DNA of 34,523 bases from Psychrobacter sp. (lineage in GTDB: Bacteria > Pseudomonadota > Gammaproteobacteria > Pseudomonadales > Moraxellaceae): positions 1-34,523 of the forward strand of contig NZ_JAKDJE010000030.1 of NCBI RefSeq assembly GCF_030454045.1, read 5' to 3'. The translations under genes and the position numbers were made by a program. Each line of letters starts with the position of its first letter. The stretch's first letter is position 1. The notes below the pieces were generated by a model. The model did no database searches. It worked only from the letters and a program-made list of their open reading frames with translations, and had not been told where the DNA came from. Below, in pieces: positions 7,766 through 16,326 of the stretch.

Positions 7766-9403
7766 TTATGGCTTTTGCGCGCGGTTTTGTAAGGGATCAC
7801 CAATGAGCACACTGCCTGAGTTTTCGCGGCGTTCGGCATCGCTTAATTTACTGGCCGATACTTTGGACTTTTTCTTCCATTTTAAACTAAATAAGTCATC
7901 ACGGCGGTCAATCAGGTTGTGCACTGAGCCTTCGTGACGCACGTGGGTAAGCTTATCTAAGTTGACATCAGAGAAGAAAATCATCTCGGTATTGGGCGTG
8001 GTCTCTGCCATGATGGCATCATGTGGGAATGCAAAATCTGACGGTGAGAAGATAGACGACTGTGCGTACTGAATATCCAAGCTTTCGACTTGTGGCAAGT
8101 TACCTACCGAGCCGCAGATCATGACATAGCATTCGTTTTCAATGGCACGTGCTTGAGCACAATGGCGTACACGCAAATAGCCGTTTTTGGTATCTGTCCA
8201 GAAAGGCACGAATAAAATATCCATATCATCAAGCGCGAGCAGACGAGACAGCTCAGGGAACTCGATGTCGTAACAAACCAAAATACCGATACGCCCCGCA
8301 TCGGTGTCAAAGACCTGTACTTTATCGCCACCTTCAATGACCCACGCGCTACGCTCATGCGGGGTGATATGAATTTTGCGTTGCTCTTCAACCGTACCAT
8401 CACGGCGGCACAGATAGCTGACATTGTACAAGGTATCGTCTTCGTCTAATAAAGGCATAGAGCCTGTAATGACATTGACGTTGTAACTGACGGCCAAATG
8501 CGAAATTTCATTTTTAAACCATTCGGTGTAATCGGCCAAAAAGCGAATGGCGATGTTTTGGTCAGTAGACTCGCACAAGCCCATCAGCGGCGCGTTAAAA
8601 AACTCAGGCAAACAAGCAAAGTCAGAGTTATAATCGGCCATCACATCGACAAAGAACTCCACTTGCTGGAGCAACTCTTCAGGCGACTCGACCTCACGCA
8701 TCTGCCACTGAATACCACCGATACGCACCTCAGATTTACGCGTATTGGGCTTATAATCTTTTGGCTCATAATAAATGTTTGACCACTCAAGCAACGTGGC
8801 AAAGCCTTTCGACTGTTTGTCATCTGGTAGGTAAGCGGTCAAGATGCGCTTGACAATAAAACCATTTGATAGTTGAAAAGACAACGCTGAATCATGGATT
8901 TCACGGCTTTCAACAGCATCAATATATTCGCCTGGGCTCAAGTCTTGATGATTATGATAGTTGGGAATGCGGCCACCCGCCAAAATCGCGCGGAAGTTGA
9001 GCTGACGGCACAGTTCTTTGCGTGCGTCATAGAGACGGCGACCGAGACGGTAGCCACGATAATCAGGGTCAATCAGCGCATCCAAACCATAAATAGCATC
9101 ACCCTCAGGGTTGTCTCTGATGATCTCTTTTTGTCCAATCAAATCATCATAAGTATGCGGGTTGGAGAATTTTGCATAATCGACACGCATGGAGAGGACG
9201 ATACCAATCAATTGATCATGATCAAATAATGCAATCTGCCCTTCAGGAAAGGCATCAATTAAGGTGTGAATGGTTGTTTTGGACCAAGCACCACCTAAGT
9301 TTGCATAAACACGGTCCATTAGTGCTTTTAGTTGGGGATAGTCTTTTTTCTTGATCTCAGCGATCGTGAGATGAAAGTCATCTGTTTTTTCAATTTTACT
9401 CAT
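7766..9403 (-). CDS. GNAT acetyltransferase-nitrilase (carbon-nitrogen hydrolase) fusion
   Basis: This 545-residue two-domain cytoplasmic enzyme has a GNAT N-acetyltransferase domain at about residues 10-200, with the acetyl-CoA loop RGYRLG at 116-121. A nitrilase-superfamily domain follows at about 225-510. The hydrolase triad is visible: Glu267 in CLPEFF, Lys343 in QRKIHITPHE and Cys377 in LVCYDIEFPE, with FVPFWTD and RARAIEN-type motifs following. The fusion is a known bacterial architecture, annotated as bifunctional GNAT/carbon-nitrogen hydrolase, whose substrates are poorly defined. It is transcribed alone, with its own terminator and a long AT-rich upstream region. The start ATG at 9401-9403 is well placed. 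Confidence 0.92.
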   Translation of the reverse strand: MSKIEKTDDFHLTIAEIKKKDYPQLKALMDRVYANLGGAWSKTTIHTLIDAFPEGQIALFDHDQLIGIVLSMRVDYAKFSNPHTYDDLIGQKEIIRDNPEGDAIYGLDALIDPDYRGYRLGRRLYDARKELCRQLNFRAILAGGRIPNYHNHQDLSPGEYIDAVESREIHDSALSFQLSNGFIVKRILTAYLPDDKQSKGFATLLEWSNIYYEPKDYKPNTRKSEVRIGGIQWQMREVESPEELLQQVEFFVDVMADYNSDFACLPEFFNAPLMGLCESTDQNIAIRFLADYTEWFKNEISHLAVSYNVNVITGSMPLLDEDDTLYNVSYLCRRDGTVEEQRKIHITPHERSAWVIEGGDKVQVFDTDAGRIGILVCYDIEFPELSRLLALDDMDILFVPFWTDTKNGYLRVRHCAQARAIENECYVMICGSVGNLPQVESLDIQYAQSSIFSPSDFAFPHDAIMAETTPNTEMIFFSDVNLDKLTHVRHEGSVHNLIDRRDDLFSLKWKKKSKVSASKLSDAERRENSGSVLIGDPLQNRAQKP

Positions 9404-9937
9404 GATATTCCTATATTAAATTTCTACTAAATTTGAGTATGCGTAATGCAATGATCCTAAACACTCGATTTTGTCAATTTTTATGAAAAAAAACCAATAA
9501 GAATATTCCAATAGTCAGATATAGCCGCTACAATAATTATTACTCTATTTACAATGGGTTATAGCAATATTTTATGCCATGTTGCTCAGTGTATTTGAGG
9601 TTTATTCTGACTGATATAGAGGAATAAACCTTAGTAATCATTGCCTGCCGTATCACTTGGTTTTTTATTGGATTGTTAATAACGAAATACAGGGTTGCCC
9701 AATGCCTTTACAACGGCGACTGTTTTGCTATTTATTATCTAAATATAAAATCTAAGTAATATCTATCAGTATCATTCATTTTACTTGCTATGATAGCAAG
9801 CTATATAAGTAATAATAGTCTCACGTAGTAACTATTTGCTACGTTTTTGTGAGTCTGCAGCTTTATCTACTTCAGGCATAGTATCGTCTTGCTTGTTTCA
9901 TTTGGCCAGCGTTATCGGCTTTTAGGATTATTTTATT
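9404..9937. other. 534-bp AT-rich intergenic region with three inverted repeats
   Basis: There is no convincing gene here. The region separates the divergent GNAT-nitrilase and BLUF genes. It holds a 10-bp perfect inverted repeat with a 14-nt spacer (AGGTTTATTC at 9598-9607, GAATAAACCT at 9622-9631), a 7-bp hairpin (CTTGCTA at 9784-9790, TAGCAAG at 9794-9800), and an interrupted hairpin (CTCACGTAG at 9820-9828 with CTACG at 9839-9843 and GTGAG just beyond). Promoters for both genes must lie here, but I cannot place them confidently. Confidence 0.5.
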
Positions 9938-10567
9938 ATGCCCTTAACTCGTAGCAATAGAATCAAGCAATGGGATGCAATACAAGAATCAGCACTGGTT
10001 CAATTGGTCTATGTCAGTACGCTAACGCTCGGTTCACGCCTGAATACCTCGATATTCGAGGACGTAGAGGCTCATGCGCGCGATTACAATGAGCAGCATG
10101 GTATTACAGGCACACTGTGTTATGGCAATGGTCAATTTTTGCAGTGTATCGAAGGCGAAAAAAGACATGTCTTTGCGCTACAAGAACGTATCTTTGCTGA
10201 TAGTCGTCACAAAAATATCGAAGTGCTTTTACTACAAGAGATTGATCATCGCAGCTTCTCAGATTGGCGCATGCGTCTGCTGTTTTTGGAGCGCTGGCTA
10301 TGGTCGCCTGCCACCAAAGAACAAGCGGCACAGTTGTCACTATTTTTACCGTTTGCGCCGCACGGCTGGTCACCTGATCGTACTGAGCAATTTTTGCAAA
10401 TTATCAAAAATTTCGATACCCAGCCACATATCAAAGCAGCGGGCATTACTTACAATGCGCTAGGCAATATGTTCCGCCATGTCGCCGCGCCGCATCAAGC
10501 CTTTTTGATTGTCCAAGGGTTTCTTAGTATCTTGCTGGTAGTGGGGTTGATGTTGCTATACTGGTAA
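9938..10567 (+). CDS. BLUF-domain blue-light sensor with C-terminal membrane helix
   Basis: The FAD-binding BLUF domain spans about residues 20-115 and keeps the photochemical residues: Tyr25 (LVYVS), Asn51 (YNEQHGITG), Gln69 (GQFLQCIEG), and Trp110 and Met112 (DWRM). The Asn-to-Gln and Gln-to-Trp spacings are the same as in AppA. The domain is followed by about 70 residues without a known output domain, and then a hydrophobic helix at about 188-208 that ends the protein (LMLLYW). No EAL, GGDEF or cyclase domain is present, so signalling is probably through protein contacts at the membrane. An AGGATT ribosome-binding site lies about 8 nt before the ATG. It is a single-gene unit with its own terminator. 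Confidence 0.93.
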   Translation: MPLTRSNRIKQWDAIQESALVQLVYVSTLTLGSRLNTSIFEDVEAHARDYNEQHGITGTLCYGNGQFLQCIEGEKRHVFALQERIFADSRHKNIEVLLLQEIDHRSFSDWRMRLLFLERWLWSPATKEQAAQLSLFLPFAPHGWSPDRTEQFLQIIKNFDTQPHIKAAGITYNALGNMFRHVAAPHQAFLIVQGFLSILLVVGLMLLYW

Positions 10568-10601
10568 ACCATGTACCTTTACAAACGATGATCTGATGAA
10601 T

Positions 10602-10640
10602 AAAAAAAGACGCTAGCCTATGGGTTAGCGTCTTTTTTTG
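10602..10640. terminator. bidirectional terminator
   Basis: The stem AGACGCTAGCC (10608-10618) pairs with GGTTAGCGTCT (10623-10633), with one G-T pair. There is an A run before it and seven T residues after it. It is shared by the convergent BLUF gene and the FAD-dehydrogenase gene. Confidence 0.88.
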
Positions 10641-10662
10641 AGATAAATAGTTGGCCTATCAA

Positions 10663-12111
10663 TCACATATCAAACACCTTCCCGCGATTCATAATATTAT
10701 TAGGATCAAACACCTTTTTCACCTCACGCAAGTACTCAATCTCCGTCTCACTGCGGCTGTATTGCAGATACGGCTTCTTCGTCATACCCACCCCATGCTC
10801 AGCCGAGACCGACCCGCCATATTTTTGTACCGTCTCAAACACGTGCTTATTCACCACCTGACACTCGCTAAAGAAATCATCCTTACTCATGTTCTCAGGC
10901 TTTAAGATATTCAAATGCAAATTACCATCACCGATATGACCAAACCAGCACACCTCAAAGTCAGGGTAATTGCTGCTGACAATCGCATCAATCTCTTTAA
11001 TGAACTCAGGCACATAACTGATCAGCACAGACACATCATTCTTATACGGGGTAAACACCGAGATCGTCTCTGAGATGTACTCGCGCAGCTTCCACAGCTC
11101 AGCCGCCTGACTAAGGCTTTGGCTCATCACCCCATCAACCACCCAGCCTTGCTCTAAGCAATGCTCAAAGACGGCCATGGCTTTTTCCATGATGGGCTCA
11201 TAAGGCGCTTCAAACTCTAGTAGGGTATAAAACTTGGTACGTGATTCAAACGGCTCTTGTACTTGACCATGTGCCATGAGCTTATCAATCGCCACATCAT
11301 CAAAAAACTCAAAGGCAGTCAAGTCAATCTGCGCTTGAAAGGCTGATAAAACATTCATGACGTCACTAAAGCTGTCCATACCCAGCACTATGACATTTAG
11401 GTCTTGTGGCTGACGCTCAAGCTTGATTTGTGCATGGGTGACAAGACCTAAGGTTCCCTCAGCCCCGATAAACAGTTGACGTAAATCGTAACCCGTGGCG
11501 TTTTTCACCATGCCGCGGTTGAGGTGCAAGATATCCCCTTTACCCGTAACGACCGTTAGTCCCATGATCCATTGACGGGTCATGCCATAGCGGATGACTT
11601 TGATGCCGCCAGCATTGGTACCGATGTTACCACCCATTTGACTAGAGCCTGCTGAGGCAAAGTCGACAGGATAGTAGAGATTTTTTGATTCGGCAAACTG
11701 CTGTAGCTGTTCGGTGACAACGCCCGCTTCAATCTCGACCATGCGGTCCGCTGGATAGAACTGTCCAATCTGGTTCATTTTATCCATGCTGACGACGATC
11801 TCGCCATTGGCAGCAACCGCGCCTGCTGAGAGTCCGGTACGACCACCGCTAGGGGTGAGGACGACGTTATGCTCATTAGCCAGTAGGACGATGGCTTGTA
11901 CTTGTTCGGTGGTCTTTGGAAAGACGATGGCAGCGGCAGCGGGGGCGAAGTGCTTGGTCCAGTCTTTGCCCCAGTGCTCTAAGCTTTCGGCGTCGGTCTT
12001 TATTTGGCTGGGGTCAAATTGATGGGTGTCAGTCAGTGAGCTTAGGATAGTCTGCACAGCGTTGGTATGGGTTTGGGATGTGGGCTGATCGGTAGTTGTC
12101 GTCATGGTCAT
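10663..12111 (-). CDS. FAD-linked 2-hydroxyacid dehydrogenase, probably D-2-hydroxyglutarate dehydrogenase
   Basis: The 482-residue flavoprotein belongs to the VAO/GlcD superfamily. The FAD-binding loop PSGGRTGLSAG is at residues 87-97. The C-terminal domain carries HIGDGNLHLNI (His392, His399) and SAEHGVGMTKK (His439), the metal and substrate site of the D-lactate/D-2-hydroxyglutarate/glycolate group. It is divergent from serA. In pseudomonads an adjacent D-2-hydroxyglutarate dehydrogenase reoxidises the D-2-hydroxyglutarate that SerA makes from 2-oxoglutarate, which pulls serine synthesis forward. The same role is inferred here from context. Glycolate oxidase subunit GlcD or a D-lactate dehydrogenase are alternatives, but no GlcE/GlcF partners are present. 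Confidence 0.85.
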   Translation of the reverse strand: MTMTTTTDQPTSQTHTNAVQTILSSLTDTHQFDPSQIKTDAESLEHWGKDWTKHFAPAAAAIVFPKTTEQVQAIVLLANEHNVVLTPSGGRTGLSAGAVAANGEIVVSMDKMNQIGQFYPADRMVEIEAGVVTEQLQQFAESKNLYYPVDFASAGSSQMGGNIGTNAGGIKVIRYGMTRQWIMGLTVVTGKGDILHLNRGMVKNATGYDLRQLFIGAEGTLGLVTHAQIKLERQPQDLNVIVLGMDSFSDVMNVLSAFQAQIDLTAFEFFDDVAIDKLMAHGQVQEPFESRTKFYTLLEFEAPYEPIMEKAMAVFEHCLEQGWVVDGVMSQSLSQAAELWKLREYISETISVFTPYKNDVSVLISYVPEFIKEIDAIVSSNYPDFEVCWFGHIGDGNLHLNILKPENMSKDDFFSECQVVNKHVFETVQKYGGSVSAEHGVGMTKKPYLQYSRSETEIEYLREVKKVFDPNNIMNRGKVFDM

Positions 12112-12437
12112 ATCTCAATATTGGCGTAAGCATGATGTTGGAGCTACTTATTATATAGCGAAATGGCGATAAATTCAGTGAGGAGTCGGCTCGCAATAGC
12201 AATAAGTGGTGGATAGCTTTTTGATACAAAAAGCGGGAAATAATAAAACAGTGGCTTGGTTTGACACAGAGTGATTCACTATAGCATAAAAAATTTTCAG
12301 GCTAGGTAACCAATAATTTATCTAATCTGCTAACATCGGCGTCAAATTTTGTGTAAGATATCTGGACTGTTTTCGTTTCATCCATCACAGATTATCCGAC
12401 AGATAATCTTATAAAACAAATATAGGACAGTTCTCAT
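12112..12437. promoter_or_regulatory. divergent promoter region of the dehydrogenase and serA
   Basis: This 326-bp gap contains no gene. On the + strand a perfect TTGACA at 12261-12266 is followed 18 nt later by CATAAA (12285-12290), a possible serA promoter with a long leader. A perfect 8-bp inverted repeat (AGATTATC at 12389-12396, GATAATCT at 12402-12409, 5-nt spacer) lies about 28 bp before the serA ATG and could be an operator or a leader hairpin. Confidence 0.4.
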
Positions 12438-13664
12438 ATGGCGTTATCACTACAAAAAGACAAAATCCGGTTTTTATTGCTTGAAGGTCTACATGACAAT
12501 GCCCTAAAAGTATTGGAAGGTGCTGGTTATCACAACATCGAAAATATCAGTCACGCGTTAGACAAAGATGAGCTGATTGAAAAGATCAAAGATGCTCACT
12601 TTATCGGTATTCGTTCGCGTACTCAGTTGACGCGTGAAGTACTTGAGCATGCGCATAAGCTTATCGGCATTGGGTGCTTTTGTATTGGTACCAACCAAGT
12701 TGATCTTGATGCGGCTCGTGATTTGGGTATTCCTGTCTTTAACGCGCCATTTTCGAACACCCGTTCGGTGGCTGAGCTAGTATTGGCTGAAGCGATTATG
12801 CTGTACCGCGGTATCCCTGAAAAAAATGCAACCGTACATCGCGGCGGCTGGGGTAAGTCTGCGACCAATTCACACGAAGTGCGTGGCAAGACGATCGGTA
12901 TCGTCGGTTACGGCTCTATCGGCTCGCAGTTGTCTGTGCTCGCAGAAAGCTTTGGCATGAAAGTCATCTATCATGATGTCGTGACCAAGCTGCCTCTAGG
13001 TAATGCGGTACAAGTAGGCAGTCTAGAAGAGCTGCTCTCAACCGCTGATATCGTGACATTACATGTGCCTGATGTGCCAAGTACGCGCTATATGATGAAA
13101 GCTGAGCAGTTCGCTCAAATGAAAGAGGGCAGCTACTTCATCAATGCCGCTCGCGGTACGTGTGTCGAGATTGATGATCTGGCGGATGCGATTGAGTCTG
13201 GTAAAGTGTTGGGCGCTGCTATCGATGTGTTCCCAAAAGAGCCAAAGTCAGCTGACGAAGAGTTTGAATCACCATTACGTAAGTTTGATAATGTGATTTT
13301 GACGCCGCATATCGGTGGTTCAACACAAGAGGCACAGGCCAATATCGGCCTTGAAGTCGCTGATAAGTTTGTCAGATATTCTGACCAAGGTGATACGGCG
13401 ACTGCTGTGAACTTCCCAGAAGTCTCTATCCCGTTCAAAGAAAACTCGCATCGTCTGCTACATATTCATAGAAACGTCCCAGGCGTACTGTCTCAGATCA
13501 ACCGCTTGTTTGCTGAAGCAGGGATTAACATCCTAGCACAGAGCCTGATGACAGAAGGTGATGTGGGTTATCTTGTGATGGATGTCGATTATAACGATTC
13601 GACGGCGGCACTCGATCAATTAAAAGATGTAGAAGAGACTATCCGCGTACGTATCTTGTTTTAA
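12438..13664 (+). CDS. serA: D-3-phosphoglycerate dehydrogenase
   Basis: This cytoplasmic NAD-dependent enzyme catalyses the first step of serine synthesis. It has 408 residues, matching the E. coli type (about 410). The Rossmann motif GIVGYGSIGS is at about 154-163. The catalytic triad is Arg239 (NAARG), Glu268 (FPKEP) and His291 (TPHIGGST). A C-terminal ACT domain from about 335 (HRNVPGVLSQINRLF...) binds serine for feedback inhibition. This enzyme type can also reduce 2-oxoglutarate to D-2-hydroxyglutarate, consistent with the divergent dehydrogenase that would recycle that product. AGGACAG precedes the ATG. Confidence 0.97.
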   Translation: MALSLQKDKIRFLLLEGLHDNALKVLEGAGYHNIENISHALDKDELIEKIKDAHFIGIRSRTQLTREVLEHAHKLIGIGCFCIGTNQVDLDAARDLGIPVFNAPFSNTRSVAELVLAEAIMLYRGIPEKNATVHRGGWGKSATNSHEVRGKTIGIVGYGSIGSQLSVLAESFGMKVIYHDVVTKLPLGNAVQVGSLEELLSTADIVTLHVPDVPSTRYMMKAEQFAQMKEGSYFINAARGTCVEIDDLADAIESGKVLGAAIDVFPKEPKSADEEFESPLRKFDNVILTPHIGGSTQEAQANIGLEVADKFVRYSDQGDTATAVNFPEVSIPFKENSHRLLHIHRNVPGVLSQINRLFAEAGINILAQSLMTEGDVGYLVMDVDYNDSTAALDQLKDVEETIRVRILF

Positions 13665-13685
13665 TTGGTACGAATAGCTGATATA

Positions 13686-13724
13686 AAAAAGAGAGGCTCT
13701 ATTACATAGAGCCTCTCTTTTTTT
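13686..13724. terminator. bidirectional terminator
   Basis: A perfect 15-bp stem (AAAGAGAGGCTCTAT at 13688-13702, its complement at 13706-13720) has a TAC loop. A run of A precedes it and T follows it. It is shared by the convergent serA and trhO. Confidence 0.93.
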
Positions 13725-13745
13725 GTATTTAATCAAGTTTTATAT

Positions 13746-14798
13746 TTAGTCAGCGTTGACGTTGTTTGCTGCTTCTGCCTGTAGACGCGCTTCCGCTTTG
13801 GCGGCTTTGCGCTTCTCTATCACATCCATCACGTCACTACCAATATGAGCCTCGCCGCGCTTTTTCGCTAGCTGCATTTGGTGCTCGCGCTCACGGAATC
13901 TAGCTTTTTGCTCATCTGTGGCTTTGTCAATACAATGCGGGCATGACTCGCCTTTGATATAGGCTGGGCTCTGCATGTCATCGCTAGTGATCGGCATACG
14001 GCAGGCAAAACACTGCTCGTAGTTGCCCTTTTCTAAGTTGTGATTGACTGATACACGGTTGTCAAAAACAAAGCAATCACCTTGCCACATAGAGTCACTG
14101 GCTGGGACTTCTTCTAGGTATTTTAGAATACCACCTTCTAAATGATAAACCTCTTCAAACCCTTGCTCGCGCAAATAGGCAGTTGACTTCTCGCAGCGGA
14201 TACCGCCTGTGCAGAACATGGCAACTTTCTTATGCTTGGCTGGATCGAGCTCTTTTGATACGTACTCTGGAAACTCACGGAAGGTCTCAGTGTTCGGGTT
14301 GACGGCATTTTGAAACGTACCGATTTGTACTTCATAATCATTACGTGTATCGATGAGAGTCACTTCAGGATCTGAGATCAATGCATTCCATTCGCTAGGC
14401 TTTACATAGCGACCAACGGATGCCAACGGGTCGATATTCTCTACGCCCATGGTGACGATTTCTTTTTTGAGCTTCACCTTGGTACGGTAAAACGGCTGCG
14501 CATCGGTATAAGACTCTTTGAAAGTAAACGTACCAATCGCTTCGATATTGCGCAGATAGTCAAGGATGGTATCGATACCCTGACGCGTACCAGAAATCGT
14601 ACCGTTAATGCCTTCGCTTGCCAGCAATAAAGTGCCTTTGACATCGTTATCTAGCATGGTATTCAAAATCGGCTCGCGATACTGCTCAAAGTCAGTGAAG
14701 CGTGTGAATTTATAAAGTGCGGCGACGACGATATTGTTGGTTTCGCTGTCGTATTCGGCGGCGTGTTGCTGATTATTTGTGCGGTTGTCAGTGGTCAT
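13746..14798 (-). CDS. trhO: tRNA uridine(34) hydroxylase (rhodanese-like)
   Basis: TrhO (formerly YceA) hydroxylates U34 of tRNAs on the route to cmo5U/mo5U, using molecular oxygen. The 350-residue protein has an N-terminal YceA-type domain (about 22-120), a rhodanese domain (about 125-235) with VTLIDTRNDYEVQIGTF, and the active loop CTGGIRCE with Cys196 and Cys202. A C-terminal Cys-rich region (YEQCFACRM...SCPHC) probably binds zinc, and a charged Lys/Arg/Glu tail follows. CAGGAGA lies 6 nt before the ATG. It is monocistronic and ends at the shared terminator with serA. Confidence 0.94.
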   Translation of the reverse strand: MTTDNRTNNQQHAAEYDSETNNIVVAALYKFTRFTDFEQYREPILNTMLDNDVKGTLLLASEGINGTISGTRQGIDTILDYLRNIEAIGTFTFKESYTDAQPFYRTKVKLKKEIVTMGVENIDPLASVGRYVKPSEWNALISDPEVTLIDTRNDYEVQIGTFQNAVNPNTETFREFPEYVSKELDPAKHKKVAMFCTGGIRCEKSTAYLREQGFEEVYHLEGGILKYLEEVPASDSMWQGDCFVFDNRVSVNHNLEKGNYEQCFACRMPITSDDMQSPAYIKGESCPHCIDKATDEQKARFREREHQMQLAKKRGEAHIGSDVMDVIEKRKAAKAEARLQAEAANNVNAD

Positions 14799-14993
14799 GC
14801 AAGTCTCCTGCTGGCTGAGTCGTAAACCCAGTGCAATATTAAAAAAGGTAAATAAGTGAATAACACTAGCACAATTGTGGAATTAGGCCAGTGCGCGCGT
14901 AGTGTAGCAAATTTTATGAGGGTTTTGAATAGTTTATGTCGCTCAGCTTGATAGGAGCTGAAATAATAAATGCTTTGATTATAAGATAAAAAT

Positions 14994-15023
14994 AAAAAAG
15001 CCCAGAAAAATACTGAGCTTTTT
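14994..15023 (-). terminator. terminator of the HNH gene
   Basis: AAAAAGCCCAG (14995-15005) pairs with CTGAGCTTTTT (15013-15023) around a 7-nt A-rich loop. On the minus strand the stem ends in a T run. It lies 19 bp past the HNH stop codon. Confidence 0.7.
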
Positions 15024-15041
15024 ATAAAGGATTTGATGTTT

Positions 15042-16169
15042 TCAGCTTTGTTTATAAATATGTTTCCTATGATATTGTAAATACTTCTTATGCTCAGAAG
15101 AAATATTTGATAGTTTCATTTCTTTGTTGATAGATAAGGCCTGAAGGTCATTGGCACTGATTTTATTTGAGATTAGTATTTGACCTAAATCATCGAAACT
15201 TATAAAACCTGCATCAAAACACACATCCAAATTTGGTGATAGAAGTAAGCCGTTGTAAAGGCTAAGACGTTCTATGTCTCCGCATTCAGACCAAGGTTTG
15301 ATATGAGATGCTCTTAATAGTTTTAGTTCCTTACATCCAGTGACAGCACAAGCAGACCAATATTCAATAAGGTTTTGTCTAAACAGTCCTTGACCTATAC
15401 GTGATCTTACAACTGAGTCCTTCTCTGTACTACTAAGACTTAAATACTCACTAACATCAGCAAGCTTATCTTCTTTTTCCATTTGTGCAGAAAGCATCCA
15501 AGCAAACGAATGAGCATCTAATAAGCTAACTTCACTTTTGAGTTTTTCAATTAGCATTATTTTGATATCACTAATAATTTGCAAGTAAATAAAGTAGTTT
15601 TCCCAAGAACAACGTTGACTAGTTTTGAACTCTATTCCTAATAATGAGAATGCTCTATCAAAATAAGTAGGTGCGATAGGTAAGTATTTCGAGTTATCTT
15701 TAATAAAGTAAAGATAAGCTAAAAGAGAATAGTTCCTTCCAAAAATTTTAATCAATTCATCAAATATTTGTTCGTCATTTGATGAGTGATAAAGGTTAAA
15801 TAAAGCGCTCTCAACTTCCTCTGTCTTAATAGAGTTACCAATTGCTTCAAAAAGTGGTTGATGTGGTCGATTTTGTTCACCATAGCGATTTTGCCATGGA
15901 ACTAAATTATTATCTGGAAACTCAATGGTCTCGATGGTTGCCAATATAATTTTCCCACTTCCAATATCATGATTTTTCCATGTATGAAACGAAAGCTTGT
16001 TGCGAGCAACTCTATAAATTTGATACTTATATCCTTCTTGTTGATCTGTATAAGGATGTGAAGCAAAAGATACAAAAGGTATATTTGACTTTTCTCCTAC
16101 AAACCTTATAAAAGCATCGTACTGTCTTTCAAAGAGGTATGGGTTTATTGTTGGGGTAACTGTTTGCAT
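15042..16169 (-). CDS. HNH endonuclease-domain protein (possible orphan restriction/defence nuclease)
   Basis: The 375-residue protein ends in an HNH_2-type nuclease domain at about residues 268-335. It shows Cys274 and Cys279 (ACAVTGC), His289 in RASHIKPW, Asn306 in NGLLLSPNLD and the FDAGFISFDD end block. This module is common in predicted restriction endonucleases. The N-terminal 260 residues are not recognised; they contain aromatic and charged segments (for example YKYQIYRVARNKLSFHTW) and a helical middle, possibly for DNA or modified-base recognition. The gene is clearly more AT-rich than its neighbours, stands alone between two terminators, and has AAGGA before its ATG. It has no methyltransferase partner. 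Acquisition by transfer and a role in defence are inference. Confidence 0.8.
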   Translation of the reverse strand: MQTVTPTINPYLFERQYDAFIRFVGEKSNIPFVSFASHPYTDQQEGYKYQIYRVARNKLSFHTWKNHDIGSGKIILATIETIEFPDNNLVPWQNRYGEQNRPHQPLFEAIGNSIKTEEVESALFNLYHSSNDEQIFDELIKIFGRNYSLLAYLYFIKDNSKYLPIAPTYFDRAFSLLGIEFKTSQRCSWENYFIYLQIISDIKIMLIEKLKSEVSLLDAHSFAWMLSAQMEKEDKLADVSEYLSLSSTEKDSVVRSRIGQGLFRQNLIEYWSACAVTGCKELKLLRASHIKPWSECGDIERLSLYNGLLLSPNLDVCFDAGFISFDDLGQILISNKISANDLQALSINKEMKLSNISSEHKKYLQYHRKHIYKQS

Positions 16170-16260
16170 AACATTCCTTCGATTTAGGAGGCTATAAATT
16201 TATCAAATGAATAGGATTGAGCTGCTTTCAATTTATATAAATCCTTTGCTTTCATACACA

Positions 16261-16286
16261 AAAAATCCAGCTCAAAGGCTGGATTT
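16261..16286 (-). terminator. terminator of the Sel1-repeat gene
   Basis: A perfect 9-bp stem (AAATCCAGC at 16263-16271, GCTGGATTT at 16278-16286) has a TCAAAG loop. On the minus strand it is followed by T residues. It separates the Sel1 gene from the HNH gene downstream. Confidence 0.82.
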
Positions 16287-16326
16287 CCTATTATCAACTT
16301 AATCTTTTTTGAGGTTCGTTTAGAGT

